The notes under the pieces were generated by a model. The model ran no database searches. It saw only the letters and a list, made by a program, of their open reading frames with translations, and was not told where the DNA came from. Positions 35,825 to 43,995 of a stretch of DNA of 47,590 nucleotides are shown here, piece after piece. Positions within the stretch are counted from its first letter, which is position 1, and every line of letters starts with the position of its first letter. This DNA comes from Herminiimonas sp. (lineage in GTDB: Bacteria > Pseudomonadota > Gammaproteobacteria > Burkholderiales > Burkholderiaceae_D). Both the position numbers and the translations under genes were made by a program. The stretch lies in NCBI GenBank assembly GCA_014377845.1, contig JACMOV010000111.1, positions 1-47,590 of the forward strand, written 5' to 3'.

Positions 35825-36324
35825 GTGGCCTCGCAGTCCGTGCTGGATAGCGGTTTTCGAAGGCTGGGGCGCGCACTGGGCGCGCGTTGCGGGTATCGCA
35901 TCATGAGTCTGAGTTCGTGGCAGCGGGGTTGGTGAGCAAGGTTGCTTGACGCAAGATTGGTTGTGATCGTACCGCGGCAACCCGCATTTTGTGCGCCGCT
36001 GATGAGCGGGGCCGACCATTTGCGTTGCGCATTTCCTTCTGCGGTGTTGTTGGAATCGGTCTGCATGGTGCGACAGTTGCCAATTCAGGAAGGTATGTAC
36101 GTTACCGTACAGAACCTACCAGGGGCGTCGCGTAAAACAGAGGCATCGGGCATCCCGTTTCCGGGACTTGCAAACGCAGGAACCGGAGCGCGATGAGACT
36201 CCCGACGTATTTTACGGTGCAAAGGCCGCCCAACAAGCAGCAATGCTCACCGTAGGAGCTTTCGATCCAGAGTTTTTCATTAAACGCAGATCAATTCACT
36301 TAACCATAAATCAGGGAAATCATC
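35825..36324. other. 500-base divergent spacer between dadA and the BON lipoprotein
   Basis: No gene I can support. It contains a strong inverted repeat at 36091-36117 (see separate entry). The stretch near 36270-36320 is AT-rich and directly precedes the lipoprotein ribosome-binding site (AGGGA, 36313-36317). Short open frames here look random. Confidence 0.6.
36091..36117. promoter_or_regulatory. palindromic operator-like sequence
   Basis: TGTACG (36096-36101), TTAC, CGTACA (36106-36111), flanked by AGGT and ACCT outer arms. It could be an operator for a divergently acting regulator, or an RNA hairpin. No matching regulator gene is nearby. Confidence 0.45.
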
Positions 36325-36636
36325 ATGACATTGTCCAAAAATATTTTTACCGCTTTCCTGGCTACGATCCTGTTCGCACTGGCTGGCTGCGTGTCGACCC
36401 CGACCACCGAAGGCACGGGCGCCTACGTTGAAGACTCGGTCATCACCGGCAAGGTCAAGGCGGTGATCCTCAACGAGCCGGCACTGAAATCGCGTGAAAT
36501 CAACGTCGAAACCTTCAAAGGCGTGGTCCAGCTGAGCGGCTTCGTCAGCACCGAAGGCGAAGCAATGAAAGCGGTCGAAGTCACCCGTGGCGTCAAGGGC
36601 GTGATGTCGGTCAAGAACGACATGCGCATCAAGTAA
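36325..36636 (+). CDS. BON domain lipoprotein
   Basis: 103 residues. A signal peptide with lipobox LAGC predicts lipidation at C22 and anchoring in the outer (or inner) membrane. The single BON domain (about 36-102) shows the phospholipid-binding fold pattern: ITGKVKAVILNEP, INVETFKGVVQLSGFVST and VKGVMSVKNDMRI. Related to OsmY/DolP-like proteins of envelope stress and membrane integrity. An AGGGA is seven bases before the ATG at 36325. It is probably monocistronic, given its own upstream spacer and a terminator-like hairpin after it. Confidence 0.9.
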   Translation: MTLSKNIFTAFLATILFALAGCVSTPTTEGTGAYVEDSVITGKVKAVILNEPALKSREINVETFKGVVQLSGFVSTEGEAMKAVEVTRGVKGVMSVKNDMRIK

Positions 36637-36686
36637 CTCTATAGATTCAAACGGGGTCCTGCCGCAATCGCGGCAAGATTCACCCG

Positions 36687-36748
36687 ACACCGGTAGTAGG
36701 GTACGACTGGCAGAAAGATCGCCTTCGTGCGCTACCGCCGGTGTTTTT
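36687..36748 (+). terminator. probable terminator after the BON lipoprotein
   Basis: ACACCGG (36687-36693) pairs with CCGGTGT (36738-36744), followed by TTTTT; the loop is long (44 bases). A smaller hairpin TGCCGC AATC GCGGCA (36660-36675) precedes it. Confidence 0.5.
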
Positions 36749-36828
36749 GCGTCCGCGCCAGGGATTTTCGACCCTTGGCCCACGCAAGCTTGATACTATT
36801 GGCGCAGAACAATATTTTGGGGTATGGC

Positions 36829-38043
36829 ATGGCGACATTGGATTCTGAGACTCCGCTGGTGGCGATCGATACCGTCATGCCGCCGGAGACGCCGGATGGG
36901 GTACCCAACCACTTGATCATGGCTGAACAAGCCGCGACTGCGAGCGGCATGCCGGTTAGGATCCACGTCGACGCACGCGGCACGACGCTGGCGATGATCG
37001 CGACGCTGGCGTTTGTCTTCTCGTTGCAATGGGCGCAAAAATTCTTCATCCCGGTGGTGTTCGCGATCTTCATTTCGTACACGCTCACGCCGGTCGTCAC
37101 TGTCCTGGAAAAATTTCGGATGCCGCGTCTGGTCGCGGCCTCCATGGTGATGCTGATCCTGATGTGCGGGATGTTCCTGGTCGGGAACACGCTGCGCGGC
37201 GAATTCACGTCGATCATCGAATCGCTGCCGGACACCACGCATCGCCTGTCGCGTGCCCTGGGCAAGATTCGTAACGACCAGTCCGGCACGATCCAGCAGA
37301 TGCAGGCGGCGGCGGCCGAGATCACCAAGGCCACGAATCAGGCCACCGGCATGAAGCCGCAGCCGACGAAAGCACAGGCGCCGGAGGAATCGTCGCTGCG
37401 CTTCAGCGAGCTGCTGTGGGCCGGCTCGCTCGGCGCGGCGGCCTTTGTCGGACAAGCAACGGTGGTGCTGTTCCTGGTGTTTTTTCTGCTGCTGTCGGGC
37501 GACAAGTTCAAGCGCAAGCTGGTCAAGCTGACCGGGCCGTCGATTTCGAACAAGAAGATCACGGTGCAGATCCTGGATGCGATGAACGAGTCGATCCAGA
37601 AGTACATGTCGATGCTGCTGGTGACGAACATCCTCCTGGCATTGCTGATGTGGGCGGGACTGCGCTGGGTCGGTCTGGAAAATGCGGGGGCCTGGGCGGT
37701 GGCATCCGGCCTGCTGCACGTGATCCCTTATTTCGGTCCGCTGCTCATCATGGCCGCCACCGGTCTGGTCGCGTTCATGCAGTTCGAATCGCTCTCCAGT
37801 GCGTTCCTGGTCGCCGGTATCTCCCTCGCGATCGCAACCGTGGTCGGCACCTTCGTGACCACCTGGATGACCGGGCGCATCGCCAAGATGAATGCGGCGG
37901 CGGTATTCATTGCGCTGCTGTTCTGGGGCTGGCTGTGGGGCGTGTGGGGCCTGCTGCTCGGGATCCCGATCGTTGTCGTGATCAAGGTGATCGCAGAGCA
38001 TGTGGACGGCATGCAGACAGTTGCCGAATTGCTCGGCGAGTAA
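36829..38043 (+). CDS. AI-2E family transporter (PerM/YdiK-like)
   Basis: 404-residue integral membrane protein with about eight predicted helices, including TTLAMIATLAFVFSLQ, MVMLILMCGMFLVG and LWGVWGLLLGIPIVVVIKVIAEH. This last stretch is the conserved C-terminal block of PerM/AI-2E proteins. The N-terminal 60 residues are hydrophilic and the central cytoplasmic part (about 140-190) is Gln/Thr-rich. Family members have been linked to autoinducer-2 export or Na+/H+ antiport; the function here is not determinable. I chose the ATG at 36829, which is in frame and gives the usual N-terminus. It converges on an amidase. Confidence 0.9.
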   Translation: MATLDSETPLVAIDTVMPPETPDGVPNHLIMAEQAATASGMPVRIHVDARGTTLAMIATLAFVFSLQWAQKFFIPVVFAIFISYTLTPVVTVLEKFRMPRLVAASMVMLILMCGMFLVGNTLRGEFTSIIESLPDTTHRLSRALGKIRNDQSGTIQQMQAAAAEITKATNQATGMKPQPTKAQAPEESSLRFSELLWAGSLGAAAFVGQATVVLFLVFFLLLSGDKFKRKLVKLTGPSISNKKITVQILDAMNESIQKYMSMLLVTNILLALLMWAGLRWVGLENAGAWAVASGLLHVIPYFGPLLIMAATGLVAFMQFESLSSAFLVAGISLAIATVVGTFVTTWMTGRIAKMNAAAVFIALLFWGWLWGVWGLLLGIPIVVVIKVIAEHVDGMQTVAELLGE

Positions 38044-38135
38044 GCTTCTTGCCTCGGCGGTGCGCGGCCTGTCGATTTCGCATTTTTTGCTGCGCGCTTT
38101 GCGGCAGTACACACCCCCACTCGCGATCTCCGGAA

Positions 38136-39485
38136 TCAAGCGTCAGCGGTTGCGCGCAGTGCCTGTTCGATTCCCCGCGACACCGCCAGCACCCGTGCAT
38201 CCGCCATGGCCGGACCCGCGACCATCAGGCCGACCGGCAATGTACCCGGCGCATGGCACGGTAGCGAAACCGCGCAGCCATCGAGCAAGTTGAAGGCCGC
38301 GGTATTGCGCAGCAGGAGACTGTTGTAGCGAAAAAAAACCGCGTGCGAGGCTTCCAGTTCGGCAATCGGCGGCGCGACAATCGGTACCGTCGGCATGATC
38401 AGGGCGTCGAACGGCGCGATCAGGTCCTCCATGCGCACAATCCAGGCGTTGCGCGCGGCGTGCAGGTCGATGTAGTCGGCCGCCGAGATCGACGCGCCCT
38501 GCAGGATGCGCTTTGCCACGCGCACGTCGTAGCCGGCCTCGCGCCGGGCCAGCAGGTTGCGGTGCCATGCATAGGCTTCGGCACTGGAAAAATAACCGAA
38601 TGCCTGGTACTCGGCGAGTTGCGGAAGCGGGCATTCGATGATCAGGGCGCCGGCGTCCGAGAGCAGCCGCAGCGTTGCAGCAAAGGTCGCCGCGACATGT
38701 GCATCCATGTCGTCGAGCATCAGCGTTTGCGGCACCGCCAGCCGCAACCCGGCCAGCGGCAGCGACGGTACCCGCAGCGCCGCATTGGCGATCAGGCTGT
38801 CGATCAGGATGCAGTCATCGACCGACCGCGTCATTGCGCAAATGGTGTCGAGCGTGGTCGATAGCGGGATCGCGCCCGTGGTCGGCACCCGGCGCGCGGT
38901 CGGCTTGAAACCGACCAGCCCGCATAGGGCCGCCGGGATGCGGATCGAGCCGCCAGTGTCCGAGCCGATTGCCGCCACGCAGAAACCCGCCGCCACCGAC
39001 ACTGCCGCACCGGACGATGATCCGCCGGGAATCCGCGCCACGGCGCTGTCGGCCGGGTTGGCAGGCGTGCCGTAGTGGGGATTCAAGCCGACGCCCGAAT
39101 ACGCGAATTCGGTCATGTTGGTTTTGCCCAGGATGGCAGCGCCCGCGGCGCGCAGCCGCGCGACCACCGGCGCGTCCTGCCTGGCCGGGGCCGCATCCTG
39201 GCACACCACCGAGCCGGCCAGCGTCGGTTCGCCGGCGACATCGAGCAGGTCCTTGATCGAGACCGGCAATCCGGCCAGCGCGGAGGGCGCGCCGATGTGT
39301 GCCTTCTGCATCGCATCGGCGACGTCGGCGGCCAGCTGCGCGGCATCGGGATAGAGGCGAGTGAAGACCGAGGTCGAAGCTGCTGCGGCTGCAAGGCAGT
39401 CGTCAACCAGGGCGCGGCGGGACGTGTTGGTACGGGAAAGTGCACCGGCAAGGGTGGCAACGGGGGCGGAAATCGGCGTGTGCAT
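38136..39485 (-). CDS. amidase (amidase signature family)
   Basis: 449 residues with the Ser-cisSer-Lys triad of the amidase signature family: K78 in VSIKDLLDV, S156 in PGGSSSGA, and S180 in SDTGGSIRIPAALCG. VGFKPTARRVPTTGAIPLS follows, typical of amidases that hydrolyse small amides. It resembles GatA-like proteins but has no gatB/gatC partners, so a free-standing amidase is likely. Substrate unknown. The start ATG at 39485 lies 294 bases from purL, on the other strand. Confidence 0.92.
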   Translation of the reverse strand: MHTPISAPVATLAGALSRTNTSRRALVDDCLAAAAASTSVFTRLYPDAAQLAADVADAMQKAHIGAPSALAGLPVSIKDLLDVAGEPTLAGSVVCQDAAPARQDAPVVARLRAAGAAILGKTNMTEFAYSGVGLNPHYGTPANPADSAVARIPGGSSSGAAVSVAAGFCVAAIGSDTGGSIRIPAALCGLVGFKPTARRVPTTGAIPLSTTLDTICAMTRSVDDCILIDSLIANAALRVPSLPLAGLRLAVPQTLMLDDMDAHVAATFAATLRLLSDAGALIIECPLPQLAEYQAFGYFSSAEAYAWHRNLLARREAGYDVRVAKRILQGASISAADYIDLHAARNAWIVRMEDLIAPFDALIMPTVPIVAPPIAELEASHAVFFRYNSLLLRNTAAFNLLDGCAVSLPCHAPGTLPVGLMVAGPAMADARVLAVSRGIEQALRATADA

Positions 39486-39590
39486 GCGGCTGGGGAGGAG
39501 GCGAGTTGGTCGGGTTGCGCCGGGCGATGCGCGGGCACCGAGAAGATAGCACAGGCAGTTTGCCGCCTGCCAGGGATCGCGGGGCGGGGA

Positions 39591-39620
39591 TGGGGAATGG
39601 GCGCGGGCTCACGGTATAAT
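39591..39620 (+). promoter_or_regulatory. candidate purL promoter
   Basis: Perfect TATAAT (39615-39620) with a weak TGGGGA (39591-39596) 18 bases upstream, 160 bases before the purL ATG. The predicted transcription start is at about 39627. Confidence 0.5.
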
Positions 39621-39627
39621 TCGGACT

Positions 39628-39661
39628 CGCCGATCGCGGGTCGTGAAAGACCGGATCGGCG
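39628..39661 (+). promoter_or_regulatory. hairpin at the predicted 5' end of the purL mRNA
   Basis: CGCCGATC (39628-39635) pairs perfectly with GATCGGCG (39654-39661). A nested GGTC (39639-39642) / GACC (39649-39652) closes a GTGAAA loop. It begins within a base or two of the predicted transcription start. Confidence 0.5.
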
Positions 39662-39779
39662 GCGCTGTTCCACTCGATTTACAGTGCAGCGCGAATGGTC
39701 GATGCGCCCGAAACGTGCGTACCGTGACAATCAGTCGATTCGACCCGACGCGCCTGCACTGCCTTGACCCTTTCTCGCC

Positions 39780-42700
39780 ATGTTGATTCTGCCGGGCGCC
39801 AGCGCCCTGTCTGCCTTTCGTACCAAACGTCTCTTATCCCAGCTGCAGGAGGTCGATGCCAACGTCACCGGTATCACGGCGCGTTATCTGCACTTCATCG
39901 ACGCCGGCGCGCCGCTGGCGCAGATCGACATCGATCGGTTGACTGCGCTGCTGGTCTATGGCGAGCCGTTCGACGCTGATGCTCCCGCCGCGGGTGAATC
40001 GTTCGTGACGGTGCCGCGCTTCGGTACCATCTCACCCTGGGCCAGCAAGGCCACCGACATCGCGCACAACTGCGGCATGGCACACCTCCACCGCATCGAA
40101 CGCGGCGTGGCCTACACGGTGCAACTCAAGACCGGCCTGCTCGGCGGGACCCGCAAGCTGACCGATGCAAGCATCGCGGCGATCGCGGCGCTGCTGCATG
40201 ACCGCATGACCGAAACCGTGCTGCGCCGCGCGGAGGACGCGCATGCGCTGTTCGATACCCTCGATGCGCAGCCGCTGGCATCGATCGACATTCTGACTGG
40301 CGGCAAGGCGGCGCTGCAGGCGGCCAATACCGAACTCGGCCTGGCCCTGTCGGACGACGAGATCGATTACCTGCACACGGCCTTTACGCGGGCCGAGCGT
40401 AATCCGACCGATGTCGAGCTGATGATGTTCGCCCAGGCCAACAGCGAGCACTGCCGCCACAAGATATTCAACGCCGACTGGACCATCGACGGCGTGGCGC
40501 AGGACATGTCGCTGTTTGCGATGATCCGCAACACCCACGCCCTGCATCCGGAGGGTACCGTGGTGGCTTACAGCGACAACTCCTCGATCATCGAAGGCGC
40601 GACCGTTTCGCGTTTCTATGCCCGCGGTGCGGCAAGCGGCAACGTCTATGCCGCGTCGGACGAGCTGACCCACATCCTGATGAAGGTCGAGACGCACAAT
40701 CACCCGACCGCGATTTCGCCGTTTCCGGGCGCCTCGACCGGCGCCGGCGGCGAGATCCGCGACGAGGGCGCGACTGGACGCGGCGCCAAGCCGAAGGCCG
40801 GCCTGACCGGCTTCACCGTTTCGAACCTGATGTTGCCGGACGCGGTGCAGCCCTGGGAGAACGCTGCCGACGTCACCGCAAGAACCGCAGGTGATGCAGC
40901 AAGCAATGTCTACGGCAAGCCGGATCGGATCGCTTCGGCGCTGCAGATCATGCTCGACGGCCCGATCGGCGGCGCGGCCTTCAACAACGAATTCGGCCGG
41001 CCGAACCTGGCGGGCTACTTCCGTACCTTCGAGCAGAATGTCGGCGGCGCGGTGGCCGGTTATCACAAGCCGATCATGATCGCCGGCGGCATCGGCAGCA
41101 TCAGCGACCTGCACACGCACAAGAATGCGCTGCCGGTCGGCAGCCTGCTGATCCAGCTCGGCGGCCCGGGCATGCGCATCGGCATGGGCGGTAGCGCCGC
41201 GTCCTCGATGGCCACCGGCAGCAATACGGCGGACCTCGATTTCGACTCGGTCCAGCGCGGCAATCCCGAGATGGAACGGCGCGCCCAGGAAGTCATCAAC
41301 GCCTGCTGGAGCATGCAGGCGGACAACCCGATCCTGTCGATCCATGACGTCGGCGCCGGTGGCCTCTCGAATGCCTTCCCGGAAATCACCAACGATGCAA
41401 GACGCGGTGCGATCTTCGACCTGCGCGCGGTACCGCTGGAAGAGAGCGGCATGGCGCCCAAGGAAATCTGGAGCAACGAGTCGCAGGAGCGCTATGTCCT
41501 GGCGATCGCACCGGACAGCCTGGCCCTGTTCGACTACCTGTGCAAGCGTGAGCGCTGCCCGTTCGCCGTGGTAGGCCATGCGACCGAGGCCCGCCAGTTG
41601 CAGGTGATTGATCCCGAGAATGCGGCCGGCAACCATCCGGTCGACATGCCGATGGATGTCCTGCTGGGCAAGCCGCCGAAAATGCATCGCGACGTCACGC
41701 ATGTCGCACGCACGTTGCCGGCGCTCGACCTGACCGGCATGGATCTGCTGGAAGTCTCGAAACGCGTCCTGCGCCTGCCGACGGTAGGCGACAAGTCGTT
41801 CCTGATCACGATCGGCGACCGTACCGTGGGCGCCACCACCGTGCGCGACCAGATGGTCGGACCGTGGCAGGTGCCGGTCGCCGACTGCGCCGTGACGACG
41901 ATGAGCTTCGAAGGGTATCTCGGTGAAGCGATGGCGATGGGCGAGCGGACGCCGCTGGCCCTGATCGATGCCGCGGCATCGGGCCGGATGGCGGTTGGCG
42001 AGGCGATCACCAACATCGCCGCCGCCCCGATTGCGAAAATGGGCGATATCAAGCTGTCGGCCAACTGGATGGCAGCATGTGGCCAGCCCGGCCAGGATGC
42101 GGCGCTATTCGACACCGTGCGCGCGGTGGGCATGGAATTGTGTCCTGCGCTGGGCATCAGCATCCCGGTCGGCAAGGATTCGCTGTCGATGCGCACTACC
42201 TGGAACGATGGCGGCGTCGCCAGGGCGGTCACGTCGCCCGTGTCGCTGATCGTGTCTGCCTTTGCACCGGTGACCGACGTGCGGCGGGTACTGACACCGC
42301 AACTGCGCACCGACGCCGGCGAAACCGTCCTGATCCTGATCGACCTCGGCCGCGGCAAGAATCGCCTGGGCGCCTCCGCCATGGCGCAGGTGATGCAGCA
42401 GCTGGGCGATACCGCGCCGGATGTCGACAGCGCCGACGACCTGAAAGCATTCTTTGCTGCGATCCAGGCGCTCAATGCGGACGGCAAGCTGCTCGCCTAT
42501 CATGACCGCTCCGACGGCGGGCTGTTTGCCACGCTGTGCGAAATGGCCTTTGCCGGACGAAGCGGCGTGTCGGTCAACATCGATATCCTGACGCTGGAAA
42601 GCGAACACGGCGCCGACTGGGGCGATGCGAAGAACTGGGCGACCCAGGTCGGCGAGCGGCGCAACGAGATGACCTTGCGCGCGCTGTTCAACGAAGAACT

Positions 42701-43802
42701 GGGGGCGGTGATCCAGGTGCGGGCGGCACAGAAGTCGGAAGTCATGGACGTGCTGCGCGCCCACAACCTGGGCGCCTGCAGCCACATCATCGGCAAGCCG
42801 AATCCACGTGATGTGATCGAATTCGCCCGTGACGCCCGCGAAATCTTTAACCAGCCGCGCGTCGGCTTGCAGCAATGCTGGAGCGAGACCAGCTGGCGCA
42901 TCGCCCGCCTGCGGGACAACCCGGAATGCGCCGACGCCGAATATGCGCGCATCGCGGATGTCGCCGATTCGGGCATGACGCCGAAGCTGAGCTTCGATCC
43001 GCAGCACGATATCGCTGCGCCAATGATCGCCACCGGCGTGCGGCCACGGGTCGCCATCCTGCGCGAGCAGGGCGTCAATTCGCATGTGGAAACTGCCTAC
43101 GTCATGCACCGCGCGGGTTTCGATGCGGTCGACGTGCACATGAGCGACCTTATCACCGGCCGGGCCCGGCTTGGCGATTTCAAGGGCGTGATTGCGGTGG
43201 GCGGGTTTTCCTACGGCGACGTGCTCGGCGCCGGCGAAGGCTGGGCCAAGACGATCCTGTTCAACGCCACGCTGGCAGAGCAGTTTGCGATTTTCTTCAA
43301 CCGGCCGGATACCTTTGCGCTCGGCATCTGCAACGGCTGCCAGATGATGAGCAACCTGAAGTCGATCATCCCGGGTGCGCACGCCTGGCCGAAATTTACC
43401 CGCAACAAGTCGGAGCAGTTCGAGTCACGGTTTGCGATGGTCGAAGTCGGCGACTCGCCGTCGATTTTCTTCCGCGGCATGGCTGGCACGCAAACGCCGA
43501 TCGCGGTTGCACACGGCGAAGGGTTTGCCGACTTCTCGCTGACCGGATCGATCGACGAAGCACTGGTCGCAATGCGCTTCGTGGACAACCACGGTGTAGT
43601 GACGCAATGCTATCCGTGCAACCCGAACGGCTCGCCGCAGGGAATCACCTCGGTGACCACGCCGGACGGCCGCTTTACAGTCCTGATGCCGCATGCGGAA
43701 CGGGTATTTCGTACGGTACTGCAATCGTGGCATCCGGAGGGCTGGGGTGAGGATTCGCCGTGGATGCGGATGTTCCGGAATGCGCGGGTCTGGGTGGAAT
43801 GA
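39780..43802 (+). CDS. purL: phosphoribosylformylglycinamidine synthase PurL
   Basis: 1340-residue single-chain enzyme of purine synthesis that converts FGAR, glutamine and ATP to FGAM. The N-terminal PurS-like domain (from [18 protein letters not shown]) is followed by two AIRS-like synthetase halves; signatures include [31 protein letters not shown] and [16 protein letters not shown]. The C-terminal glutaminase domain has its nucleophile C1184 in [13 protein letters not shown]. Length is close to the E. coli enzyme (1295). It has its own promoter region and a strong terminator-like hairpin 124 bases after the stop. Confidence 0.98.
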   Translation: MLILPGASALSAFRTKRLLSQLQEVDANVTGITARYLHFIDAGAPLAQIDIDRLTALLVYGEPFDADAPAAGESFVTVPRFGTISPWASKATDIAHNCGMAHLHRIERGVAYTVQLKTGLLGGTRKLTDASIAAIAALLHDRMTETVLRRAEDAHALFDTLDAQPLASIDILTGGKAALQAANTELGLALSDDEIDYLHTAFTRAERNPTDVELMMFAQANSEHCRHKIFNADWTIDGVAQDMSLFAMIRNTHALHPEGTVVAYSDNSSIIEGATVSRFYARGAASGNVYAASDELTHILMKVETHNHPTAISPFPGASTGAGGEIRDEGATGRGAKPKAGLTGFTVSNLMLPDAVQPWENAADVTARTAGDAASNVYGKPDRIASALQIMLDGPIGGAAFNNEFGRPNLAGYFRTFEQNVGGAVAGYHKPIMIAGGIGSISDLHTHKNALPVGSLLIQLGGPGMRIGMGGSAASSMATGSNTADLDFDSVQRGNPEMERRAQEVINACWSMQADNPILSIHDVGAGGLSNAFPEITNDARRGAIFDLRAVPLEESGMAPKEIWSNESQERYVLAIAPDSLALFDYLCKRERCPFAVVGHATEARQLQVIDPENAAGNHPVDMPMDVLLGKPPKMHRDVTHVARTLPALDLTGMDLLEVSKRVLRLPTVGDKSFLITIGDRTVGATTVRDQMVGPWQVPVADCAVTTMSFEGYLGEAMAMGERTPLALIDAAASGRMAVGEAITNIAAAPIAKMGDIKLSANWMAACGQPGQDAALFDTVRAVGMELCPALGISIPVGKDSLSMRTTWNDGGVARAVTSPVSLIVSAFAPVTDVRRVLTPQLRTDAGETVLILIDLGRGKNRLGASAMAQVMQQLGDTAPDVDSADDLKAFFAAIQALNADGKLLAYHDRSDGGLFATLCEMAFAGRSGVSVNIDILTLESEHGADWGDAKNWATQVGERRNEMTLRALFNEELGAVIQVRAAQKSEVMDVLRAHNLGACSHIIGKPNPRDVIEFARDAREIFNQPRVGLQQCWSETSWRIARLRDNPECADAEYARIADVADSGMTPKLSFDPQHDIAAPMIATGVRPRVAILREQGVNSHVETAYVMHRAGFDAVDVHMSDLITGRARLGDFKGVIAVGGFSYGDVLGAGEGWAKTILFNATLAEQFAIFFNRPDTFALGICNGCQMMSNLKSIIPGAHAWPKFTRNKSEQFESRFAMVEVGDSPSIFFRGMAGTQTPIAVAHGEGFADFSLTGSIDEALVAMRFVDNHGVVTQCYPCNPNGSPQGITSVTTPDGRFTVLMPHAERVFRTVLQSWHPEGWGEDSPWMRMFRNARVWVE

Positions 43803-43925
43803 TCGGCGCAGGCGATCGACAAGGGCAGGTTCCGATCAGCTGAAACGTCGACAGTATCCTGACAGGACTTCGCCTGGCGCGTGATTTATGCGCGCGAACG
43901 GTCCCGGATATTTCTTTGGAAACAG

Positions 43926-43980
43926 AAAATAAGCGCGTTGACAAGAATCAGGATTGATTTTTGCTAACGCGCTTATTTTT
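43926..43980 (+). terminator. strong terminator-like hairpin between purL and the 981-residue gene
   Basis: AAAATAAGCGCGTT (43926-43939) pairs perfectly over 14 bases with AACGCGCTTATTTT (43966-43979), with a 26-base loop and a T run. It ends four bases before the AAGGA ribosome-binding site of the next gene. It likely terminates purL read-through but also sits where the next gene's promoter should be; TTGACA occurs at 43938-43943 across stem and loop. Confidence 0.85.
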
Positions 43981-43995
43981 TCCAAGGATGTCCAC

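Noticed and set aside
35825-36019. N-terminal extension of dadA by 65 residues
   Set aside because: Not similar to any dehydrogenase N-terminus; the FAD motif begins directly after the ATG at 35824.
36168-36431. 87-codon plus-strand frame overlapping the BON lipoprotein start
   Set aside because: Runs into the lipoprotein in another frame, no ribosome-binding site, no domain.
40032-41702. 556-codon minus-strand open frame opposite purL
   Set aside because: Antisense codon-bias shadow of purL.
43869-43892. TTCG-N16-TGCG resembling a hrpII box upstream of the putative effector
   Set aside because: The second half-site mismatches (TGCG for TTCG) and no -10 box fits; a chance match in GC-rich DNA is likely.
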